A DNA stretch of 14,032 nucleotides from positions 1-14,032 of the forward strand of contig JBHHUB010000102.1 in the NCBI GenBank assembly GCA_046753625.1, given 5' to 3'. The stretch comes from JADFOB01 sp046753625 (GTDB taxonomy: Bacteria; Planctomycetota; Phycisphaerae; UBA1845). A program made the position numbers and the translations under genes. This document shows positions 1-6,821 of the stretch, one piece after another; position 1 is the stretch's first letter; each line of letters begins with the position of its first letter. The notes beneath the pieces are model-generated. The model saw only the letters and a program-made list of their open reading frames with translations. It did no database searches and was not told the DNA's origin.

Positions 1-3000
1 CGGACCGCGTGAGGGAATCAAAGTTGCCGGGTCGGACGAGCTTGCGCGCGATGCCGAACTGGCGCAGGTCCTGGGCGGAGCGTTGAAGGAGTGGATCGCG
101 ATACCAATTCGCTCCCGGCTGATCCGCTTCGGAGCCCTTCTTGTCGGCGGAGCGGGCGCGTTCCTGTGCTATGAATTCCTGAACCGGTGCGTGCGTTTTC
201 CGCAGCTTGGCGGAATCGCGCTGTGCCAAGGCCGCGAAGTAGGCGACCAGGTCGGTCGCCTCGTTCGACGTCAGCGTGAACGACGGCATCCGGATCGAGA
301 GCCACGGCCGCAAGGGCTGAACATCGCTGAAGAATCCGTGCATCCAGGCCGACTGCACCTTGGCCCCTTGTCCCCAAAGACGCGGCGGCGCATTGATCTC
401 GTCGAAGACTTCGTGGTCGCCGGATTGCCGGCGGAAGTATTGCTGTACCATCGGCACGTTGTTTTCGAATTGGTGGCAGCCGACGCAATTCAACTCGCGC
501 GTCAGGCTTCGACCTCGCGCGATGGGACCGGCCGTCGTCCGATCGTAGTCGACTTGTAGCACGTCGTTGACGCGGGGGGGAATCCTGGACAGCAGAAACG
601 TGACCAACGCCTCAGCCTCATCCTCGGTAAAGTAGAAGTTGGGCATCTTCAACTTGTCGTACGGGCGCTTGATCTTCTCGCGATCCCAGATTCGGGGGTT
701 CAAGAGCTTGTGCTTGGCAAACGCCGCGTGCGTGTGCGTGATCTCCTCGCGAAGATCATCCCGCACGGGCGAGAAATGACGCAGCTCTTTGGATCGCGGG
801 CGGTAGAGATAGCCGTAGGTGTCGTCGTTGTTTTCCCTCATGTGGTGAAAGGCGTGGTCGTAAAAGGCGAAATCAAGCTGGGCGACGGGCTTCTCGGCCC
901 ACGTTGTCAGATCGGTACCGACCGGCGTGGTCCCTTCGAAGCCGCGAATCGTGTGGCAACCGTAGCAGCCGTAGTGGGCGATCATTTTGTTGCCCAGGAA
1001 GAGTAGCTGCTTCTCCTCAAGGGTCATGGGCGACACCAGGTCGTAGGCCTCATCCTTGCCCAGCGAAGACGCGAGGATCGATTGGAGCATCTTGGTCAAC
1101 TCGCCGCCGGCGTCTTGGATGATGGCCCGGCTTCGGTGCTCGGAGCGCTGCGAGGAGAGCAGCAGAAACATCAGTTCTTCCACTTCATGCTGCCGCTCGG
1201 GTGTCATGTCGAAACGGACCTGCTGGAAATCATCATTCTTGAGCGTGCTCAAGTAGGCGGCCACGTCCGCCGCCTCCTGCGGGCTCAGCCGCAACCGCGG
1301 CATCTTCGTGTTGGGGTTGTAGTGTTTCGGGTTCGTCACCCAGGAGTAGAGCCACTCCGGCTGATTCTTGGAGCCGACGCCCGAAAGCTCCGGGGCGAAA
1401 CGGCCGAATACGGGCGGCGTGTAATGCGCTTCCGTGAACCGGGCCTTTTCCGGCTCCAGGAGGGCGTCGATCTGCGATGGAAAGTGTTCCATCGCATAGC
1501 GAACGCGCTGTTCGTAGGTCATGCCCATGTAGCGGTGGTACGCCGTTTTCTCGTCGAGTCCTTCGCGCTCGCGCAGGTCTTGGGTGATCCAACCCTCGCC
1601 GTTCTCGACGATGTTGCTGTGGCAGCCCTGGCAGCCCAATGTTGTGTAGAGCGTTCGGCCGCGCTGGGCGTCTCCTTCAATACCGTCCGGTTTCTTGATC
1701 GGTTCCCAGTCGTCGGACAGCGCGAAGAGGTATTGGGCGATCGCGGCTACTTCGGTTTCCGTGCGGAACACCGGGTCGGTATCGTGCTCGTTGAGGGAAT
1801 CTTCGTTGTTGTTTTCCTGCCGGAAAAAGTGCGGCATGCGCGTCGACGGCCTGAATTTCTGCGGGAAGTAGATCCAGCTTTCGACGAACTCGCGGGTCAA
1901 CTTGGACGCCACGTAGGTCAGGTCCGGGCCCACGCGACGCGAGCCTTTGAGCTGATCGACGTTGTGGCAGTTGATGCAGCCGGCCTGAACGAACAACTGC
2001 CGACCGAAGTTGATGCGGGTGGCTTTGGTCTTGCCGCGGAACTCAGTGATGTCGGTGATCTGGCCGTGACATTTGGCGCAGCCGGACTCGGAGTATTGCG
2101 CCAGCCGCATCGGCCGGTCCCAGTAGTGGCTGATGGTTTCAAACGTGATGTTCGGAACCCCCAACTCGGTTACGTAGTAGCGTTCGGCCCATTCCTGCTC
2201 CACTTCATGGGTTGGGGGAGTGTGCGCAGCCTGTACGAAATCCGTCTCCTGTGGATTGCCTTCATGGCAGACCGTGCATCCCATGCGCACCATCGGATGC
2301 GGCGAGTCCACCGTGACGTACAAGTCCAAATCGGGATGGGCGAGGATGGGCTGCCGGAGTTTGAGCGGCTTGCGGTTGGCAAGCTCCATGTATTCGTTGG
2401 CGCGATCCACGAGTGCCTCGAAATATTGGTCCCGTTGCCGCTTCGACAGATGGTCCCAATGTTCGGTGACGTGGCCCTGGGGCACCTCCCGCTCGCCTTC
2501 GATGGCCGTAGGCGGCGGCAACGGCGCCATGGGCGCATGACCGAGCCGCTCCATGGCTTCGTCGATACCGGGAAGTGAACGCTCCAGCTTGGCGGCGAGG
2601 TGTTCTTGAGAGAAGTCCGGATCGTCGATCGCAATGTGGCAGGTCGTACAGCGATCCGTGGTATAAGATTCCAGGTAGTTGAGTCGCTGCCGCACGTCGG
2701 GCAGGACCAACTGCTTGACTTGCTCGCGCCCGGACGTCGTCTTGGGGGCTACGAAATCGAGCATGCGTTGGTTGATGACCCAATCCACTAGAGGCACGTC
2801 AGCCAGGAAATCGGGTAGGGCGCTCGACTTGCCCAGTACGCCGCGGTAATGCTCATCTTTGATTCGCGCATCGTCGCGGATCTTTTCAAGATCGGACACC
2901 AGCTTGGCGGCCGTCTGTACCGGGCGATTGAGCACCCGCAGGGCCACTTCCAATCTCTTGACCTCATCTTGCCAATGCTCTTGCTGCTGGCGGAGCGCTT

Positions 3001-3472
3001 CGACTTTCGCCATCTCCTGCTCGAGCTTTTGGGCCGCCCGTACCGTCTGTTCATGGCCCTCTCCGTATGCGGCGAGCACCTTCTCGTATCGGTCGGATGT
3101 GACATCCAGCAATTGCGCCAAGCCGCTGTACTCACCGTCGACCTTCTTGAATTCGAGCTTGGCGTTGGCCAGTTCTTCCTCGAGTTCGGCCCGCTCGCTC
3201 GCGATCGTTTCGTCCGCGTATTGGCGCGCGTCGGCCAACCGTTGGCGCGCGTCGCGGAGCTTTTGTTCGTTTACCTCACGCAGGGAATCGAGAGAGTCGA
3301 AATGGGACAACGCCGCCTTGACCACAAAGTAATCGCGCTGAAATCCGCGCCAAGGCCGGTTGTAGTCGGCCTCAATCATCCAAAGGATCGAACCGGTCAT
3401 GAGCAGGCTGCTCACGGCAAACCACCGGTTCAGGCGGCCACTGTTGTAGAGACGATCTTCCGGTATCGGCAT
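1..3472 (-). CDS. Membrane-anchored multihaem cytochrome c of the bc complex (at least 7 haems; 3' end outside window)
   Basis: The frame is open from ATG 3472 to the left edge: 1157 codons and no stop, so the C-terminus is missing. GGGAAG lies about 11 nt upstream of the ATG. The protein has one membrane segment (about residues 17-33), then D36-Y-N-R-P-W-R-G-F-Q45, then a long charged coiled coil (about 65-200). Seven CxxCH motifs follow: CTTCH 275, CTVCH 399, CAKCH 465, CINCH 499, CQGCH 614, CYGCH 836, CVGCH 996. Haems 4-7 each precede a segment with an MP motif (RMPHF, KMPRL, KMPNF, RMPSF). Those after haems 5-7 run into a closing helix (AAYLS, ALVTFLLS, DLVAYFAAL), as in class I cytochrome c domains where that Met is the sixth ligand. 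As last gene of the operon it is probably the Rieske acceptor, replacing cytochrome c1 or f, on the outer face. The coiled coil has no counterpart in those subunits. Its final acceptor cannot be told. Confidence 0.93.
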   Translation of the reverse strand, partial: MPIPEDRLYNSGRLNRWFAVSSLLMTGSILWMIEADYNRPWRGFQRDYFVVKAALSHFDSLDSLREVNEQKLRDARQRLADARQYADETIASERAELEEELANAKLEFKKVDGEYSGLAQLLDVTSDRYEKVLAAYGEGHEQTVRAAQKLEQEMAKVEALRQQQEHWQDEVKRLEVALRVLNRPVQTAAKLVSDLEKIRDDARIKDEHYRGVLGKSSALPDFLADVPLVDWVINQRMLDFVAPKTTSGREQVKQLVLPDVRQRLNYLESYTTDRCTTCHIAIDDPDFSQEHLAAKLERSLPGIDEAMERLGHAPMAPLPPPTAIEGEREVPQGHVTEHWDHLSKRQRDQYFEALVDRANEYMELANRKPLKLRQPILAHPDLDLYVTVDSPHPMVRMGCTVCHEGNPQETDFVQAAHTPPTHEVEQEWAERYYVTELGVPNITFETISHYWDRPMRLAQYSESGCAKCHGQITDITEFRGKTKATRINFGRQLFVQAGCINCHNVDQLKGSRRVGPDLTYVASKLTREFVESWIYFPQKFRPSTRMPHFFRQENNNEDSLNEHDTDPVFRTETEVAAIAQYLFALSDDWEPIKKPDGIEGDAQRGRTLYTTLGCQGCHSNIVENGEGWITQDLREREGLDEKTAYHRYMGMTYEQRVRYAMEHFPSQIDALLEPEKARFTEAHYTPPVFGRFAPELSGVGSKNQPEWLYSWVTNPKHYNPNTKMPRLRLSPQEAADVAAYLSTLKNDDFQQVRFDMTPERQHEVEELMFLLLSSQRSEHRSRAIIQDAGGELTKMLQSILASSLGKDEAYDLVSPMTLEEKQLLFLGNKMIAHYGCYGCHTIRGFEGTTPVGTDLTTWAEKPVAQLDFAFYDHAFHHMRENNDDTYGYLYRPRSKELRHFSPVRDDLREEITHTHAAFAKHKLLNPRIWDREKIKRPYDKLKMPNFYFTEDEAEALVTFLLSRIPPRVNDVLQVDYDRTTAGPIARGRSLTRELNCVGCHQFENNVPMVQQYFRRQSGDHEVFDEINAPPRLWGQGAKVQSAWMHGFFSDVQPLRPWLSIRMPSFTLTSNEATDLVAYFAALAQRDSAKLRKTHAPVQEFIAQERARSADKKGSEADQPGANWYRDPLLQRSAQDLRQFGIARKLVRPGNFDSLTRS

Positions 3473-3501
3473 CGCTGATTATCTTCCCAGTTTCTGCATT
3501 C

Positions 3502-3515
3502 CGTTCGCGCGAACG
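3502..3515. repeat. Perfect 14-bp palindrome in the cytochrome b-cytochrome c gap
   Basis: CGTTCGCGCGAACG is its own reverse complement. It lies 30 bp upstream of the multihaem cytochrome start, and a partial copy of one arm (CGTTCGC) recurs at 3523-3529. It could be a protein-binding site or an RNA hairpin with a minimal loop. Function is unknown. Confidence 0.5.
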
Positions 3516-3557
3516 CTACCTACCGTTCGCCCGGTCCTGTGGGTACGCATCCGCTTC

Positions 3558-3597
3558 TTGGGGGCACTGCCAACCGCAGCGATTCCCAAGCCCCCAA
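3558..3597 (-). repeat. Intercistronic inverted repeat just after the cytochrome b C-half stop codon
   Basis: Arms TTGGGGGC (3558-3565) and GCCCCCAA (3590-3597) are perfect complements. The intervening 24 nt can form a small inner CTGC/GCAG stem. In the minus-strand transcript the structure begins 3 nt after the petD stop. No T-run follows, so it is not a standard terminator. It may set the relative amount or stability of the cytochrome c part of the message. Confidence 0.5.
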
Positions 3598-3600
3598 CGC

Positions 3601-4707
3601 CTAGACGTTGAGGAACCACTCCGTAATCCCAACCAAATAGTGCAAGTTCAGTGTCCAACGCAGCGCCATCTTGATCGGCATCAGGAGCATCATCAGAAGC
3701 AGGAATACGAGCACGCTGTACCGGATCAAGCCGATCTGCCGATAAATCTTTCGGAAAAACAGCCCATAAAGCACAAGCGGCCCCAAGAGGAAATACCCGC
3801 CCAACAGCAGGATTCCGGGAAGCTCCCTGACCAGGTAGTGCTCCGGAAGCGCCCGGCCCATCAACCCAATCCAAAAAAGATCGTGAAACTCCGTGTTCAG
3901 CAACGCGGCCGGACGGTTGTGGTCCCAATACTCGTAGGGACCAAAAAAGTTCCAGTTCGGGCCACGCAGGAACGTACCGAAGATGATCAATACCACCCAA
4001 AGAATGACAAAACCGAACATGAACGAGCTGATCGCGAACGGTCGCTGCTTGAAGGTGTAGTAGCCGTTGCCGTGCGGATTCTTGTCGATGTAGGGGATGG
4101 CGATGAGTCCGACGATGATCAGACCCGGAAAAACCACGCCGGCCAACCAGGGGTCGAAGTAGACCAGCATCTCCTGGAGCCCCAGAAAATACCAGGGTGC
4201 TTTGGCTGGATTGGGGGCCACGTTGGGGTCGGCCGCTTGCTCCAGCGGGGCACGCAGCAGAATCGCCCACACCACCAGGGCGGCCGTGCACAACACCAGG
4301 GCGATCAACTCGATGTAGACCAAGTCCGGCCAGACCAGCACCTTGTCGTCCGCACCGGCCTCGAAGAGCGGCTGGCCGTTTTCGATCCGCTCGTCGTTCA
4401 GTGCCGCCTGCCTGAATGAAAGCCAGAGCAAGTACGAAACCCCGACCATCATCATGACGATGGGGACGTTGTCCGCTTTGGTCACGATCTTCAAGAAATC
4501 CGCATCAAAGCAACTCGCGATGAAAAAGCCAACCGCCGCGATGGCGATGGGGATCGTTACTTTGGGTTGGGTGATCTTGCGGTACCCGGCCAGGAAGACA
4601 ACCAGTCCGAGCACGGCGATAATCAGAAACCAATGCGGTTGACAAACCCAGTTGACGGCGTCTTTGATGCTTTCCAACGCCGACGATGATGCCAGTACAT
4701 AGACCAT
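3601..4707 (-). CDS. petD: Cytochrome b C-terminal half (subunit IV-like) with extra membrane helices
   Basis: This is the C-terminal half of a split cytochrome b, supplying part of the quinol-oxidation site. The core is at about residues 127-208: PDLVYIE followed by a helix, NPAKAPWYFLGLQE, DPWLAGVVFPG, and IPYIDKNP. The usual PEWY motif reads APWY (170-173), so the glutamate position holds proline. At 368 residues it is more than twice as long as a b6f subunit IV. There are three extra hydrophobic helices before the core (about 26-42, 50-67, 82-98) and at least three after it (about 224-247, 296-320, 330-350). The ATG at 4707 is preferred over an in-frame ATG 12 codons upstream because GGAGAA sits 9 nt before it. 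It lies 156 bp after the cytochrome b N-half and 128 bp before the multihaem cytochrome. Confidence 0.93.
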   Translation of the reverse strand: MVYVLASSSALESIKDAVNWVCQPHWFLIIAVLGLVVFLAGYRKITQPKVTIPIAIAAVGFFIASCFDADFLKIVTKADNVPIVMMMVGVSYLLWLSFRQAALNDERIENGQPLFEAGADDKVLVWPDLVYIELIALVLCTAALVVWAILLRAPLEQAADPNVAPNPAKAPWYFLGLQEMLVYFDPWLAGVVFPGLIIVGLIAIPYIDKNPHGNGYYTFKQRPFAISSFMFGFVILWVVLIIFGTFLRGPNWNFFGPYEYWDHNRPAALLNTEFHDLFWIGLMGRALPEHYLVRELPGILLLGGYFLLGPLVLYGLFFRKIYRQIGLIRYSVLVFLLLMMLLMPIKMALRWTLNLHYLVGITEWFLNV

Positions 4708-4716
4708 CGAGTGTCG

Positions 4717-4722
4717 TTCTCC
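4717..4722 (-). promoter_or_regulatory. Ribosome binding site deciding the petD start
   Basis: On the minus strand GGAGAA is followed by 9 nt and then ATG at 4707. The alternative upstream ATG at 4743 would place this site inside the coding region. Confidence 0.55.
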
Positions 4723-4774
4723 GGTCAAGAGCCACGATCGCACGTGAACCCGCCATCACGTCGGGCGCGCCATC

Positions 4775-4789
4775 CCAATCCAATCCAAT
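4775..4789. repeat. Short CCAAT tandem repeat
   Basis: Three head-to-tail CCAAT units followed by CCATCC lie in the 156-bp gap between the two cytochrome b genes. The same gap holds a GCCGGC pair (4825-4830 and 4843-4848) able to form a 6-bp hairpin. No gene is visible in the gap. Confidence 0.45.
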
Positions 4790-4863
4790 CCATCCGAGCC
4801 CAGCAGGAGCCCGCCCAAGTTGCCGCCGGCTTGACCAGGCTCGCCGGCACGCATGATCCGCTG

Positions 4864-5643
4864 TCAAAGCGGCCCGCTGATGCCACCGTCCTTGCGGATT
4901 CGCCAAAAATGAACCGCGAGCAGGACCGTGACAACAACCGGAATAAAAACGCAGTGCAGTACATAAAACCGGAGCAGCGCGTTGGGGCCGACGAACGTGC
5001 CGGCCAACAGGCCGAATCGGGCGTCATCCCCGCCATGCACCAGCGGTACGCCGCCGATCTGAATAAACGAGCTCAACGGTCCCTCAGACCCGGCCAGCGG
5101 GGTCGCTCGGGCCATGTTGGAGCCGACCGTAATGGCCCACATCGCCAACTGATCCCAAGGCAGCAAATAGCCCGTAAACGAAAGCAGCAAAGTCAGCACG
5201 AGGAGAATGACGCCGACGCTCCAGTTGAATTCTCGCGGTGGCTTGTAGCTTCCCGTTAGAAAGACCCGCAGCATGTGCAGCCAGATGGTGATGACCATCA
5301 GGTGGGCCCCCCACCGGTGCAACTCGCGGAGCAAGCCCAACGTGACGTGAGCCCGCAGCCCCTGAATGTCGAAGTACGCGTACTCGACCGTCGGGCGGTA
5401 GTAGAACATGAGCAACACGCCGGTGACGATCTCCACGAGAAACAGGAAGAACGTAATGCCGCCCATGCACCAGGTAAACGAAAGGCGGATTCCACTCTTG
5501 CGAATCGCGACCGGATGCAAATGGAGAAACACATTGCTCAAGATCGCCATGGCACGCGTGCGTCGGTCGCGGGGCACCCCATGCCGGAAGATGCTGCCCC
5601 AAACCTGACCTTCACGAACCCAGTTTCCAAATCGTGCTAGCAT
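4864..5643 (-). CDS. petB: Cytochrome b N-terminal half, b6-type dihaem subunit
   Basis: This 259-residue membrane subunit carries the two b haems of the quinol oxidase core. Haem ligands are H109 (LHRW) and H123 (LHML) in one helix, and H230 (LHCV) and H245 (VHFW) in another. The second pair is 15 residues apart and the protein ends IRKDGGISGPL, both as in cytochrome b6 rather than mitochondrial-type cytochrome b. C59 in CMGGIT aligns with the b6f cysteine in CLGGIT that binds the extra haem cn (ci). Other conserved stretches are FYYRPTVEYAY (80-90), KPPREFNW (134-141) and GYLLPWDQ (158-165). The N-terminal 45 residues contain SNVFLHLHP, likely an amphipathic entry helix. AGGA about 11 nt upstream supports the ATG at 5643. 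It starts 50 bp after the Rieske gene. Confidence 0.96.
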   Translation of the reverse strand: MLARFGNWVREGQVWGSIFRHGVPRDRRTRAMAILSNVFLHLHPVAIRKSGIRLSFTWCMGGITFFLFLVEIVTGVLLMFYYRPTVEYAYFDIQGLRAHVTLGLLRELHRWGAHLMVITIWLHMLRVFLTGSYKPPREFNWSVGVILLVLTLLLSFTGYLLPWDQLAMWAITVGSNMARATPLAGSEGPLSSFIQIGGVPLVHGGDDARFGLLAGTFVGPNALLRFYVLHCVFIPVVVTVLLAVHFWRIRKDGGISGPL

Positions 5644-5693
5644 GCTCGATTGATTCCTATCCGATTCTTATCCGACAAACCACGCGGGCGACC

Positions 5694-6791
5694 TCAGACC
5701 GGCAGGTAACTGCCCGGTTGATCCCACTGCCCCAACTCATATTGAAACTTCTTGCTCTTATCCACCACTACCGTGCCGCCGTCCATTGTAATCCGAAAGC
5801 GCTCCAGGGGACGCGGCGTCGGTCCTTCGAAGTTGATGCCGTTGGGCCGATACCCGCTGCCGTGGCAAGGGCACTTGAACTTTCGATCGTTGGGCAGCCA
5901 GTTGGGAATACATCCGAGATGGGTGCAAATGATGCTGAGCGCGGCGATGCGCTCCTCCTCGCGAATCATCCAGATGCCTTGCGGCTTGTAATCTTCGTTG
6001 ACAGACCCGGGGGCCATTTCCAAGTACGTCTTGATGGAGCCCACCCGGACCTGCGGATCCGGCTCCTCCAGCACGTTGGGCATCAGAAAACGCACGAAAG
6101 CCGGGCCGGCCGAGACCCCCGTGCCCACCCCGAACGCAGTCCAGCCGATCGCCAACGCCGCTCCGCCCGCAACCGTTCGGCGTTCGTGATCCGGCGATTG
6201 GCTCGTCTTGCGGGCGGCTTGCAATATCTTGGTTTGCCGCGCGTCGGGCGGAAGCTGATCCGACCGTTTGCCGAGTAGCTCGCCGGCATCGCCGATAAGC
6301 CCGCCCGCGCCTTTCGTGATGCCCGCGTTGCCTCCGCGGGCCGTCGCTGCCTTGAGCAAAGCGGCGATCGCCGGGTCGGGGGCGCCCGCCGCAGAAGCAG
6401 GCGCCGGCGTCTTCGAGGGCGTTGCTTTCGCGGCCGCCTCAACCTTGGCAGGCTTTTTCTCGGTGGCCGGTGCTTTTTTCGGTGGTGCCTTGGCCGCGGG
6501 TTTGTCCGTGGCCGGTGCAGACTCGGTTTTCTCCGCCTCGCCGGCCGGTGCCGCGTCGGCCACTTCTTCGCTGACGGTCTCAAACTTGATCACGTCCACC
6601 GGGCATTCCTCGGCGGCATCGTTGATTTCGTCAGTTCTTGGCTTGGTAAAACCGGCTGCCAATGCCTCAGGACGGATAACGCACGTTTCCTCCTGCACCT
6701 CAAACACGTCCGGTGCCGCGGTTTCGCAGGCATCACAGACGATGCACCCGTCCTCAATCCAAACCTTGGTTACGACTTCCTTAGTCGCCAT
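5694..6791 (-). CDS. Ferredoxin-Rieske fusion, iron-sulfur subunit of the bc complex
   Basis: The 365-residue protein joins two iron-sulfur domains. Residues 1-70 form a single-cluster ferredoxin: C16-x2-C19-x2-C22 and C63-P would bind one [4Fe-4S]. Residues about 75-138 are an Ala/Pro/Lys-rich flexible linker. R204-R205 precede a hydrophobic segment (about 207-235), consistent with a Tat-type anchor as used by Rieske proteins. The Rieske domain follows: CTHLGC (289-294) and CPCHGSGY (307-314). C289, H291, C307 and H310 would bind [2Fe-2S], C294-C309 would form the disulfide, and S312 and Y314 are the residues associated with high potential. With one membrane pass the ferredoxin should face the cytoplasm and the Rieske domain the outside. 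Ordinary Rieske subunits of about 180 residues lack the ferredoxin. AAAGGAA about 8 nt upstream supports the start. Confidence 0.95.
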   Translation of the reverse strand: MATKEVVTKVWIEDGCIVCDACETAAPDVFEVQEETCVIRPEALAAGFTKPRTDEINDAAEECPVDVIKFETVSEEVADAAPAGEAEKTESAPATDKPAAKAPPKKAPATEKKPAKVEAAAKATPSKTPAPASAAGAPDPAIAALLKAATARGGNAGITKGAGGLIGDAGELLGKRSDQLPPDARQTKILQAARKTSQSPDHERRTVAGGAALAIGWTAFGVGTGVSAGPAFVRFLMPNVLEEPDPQVRVGSIKTYLEMAPGSVNEDYKPQGIWMIREEERIAALSIICTHLGCIPNWLPNDRKFKCPCHGSGYRPNGINFEGPTPRPLERFRITMDGGTVVVDKSKKFQYELGQWDQPGSYLPV

Positions 6792-6821
6792 GGTACGATT
6801 CCTTTGCGCCCATCGCCGCCT

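Noticed and set aside
1082..2578. A 498-codon open frame on the plus strand opposite the multihaem cytochrome gene
   Set aside because: It lies wholly antisense to a frame with seven CxxCH motifs. The translation has no domain pattern and its openness is a by-product of GC-rich codon use.
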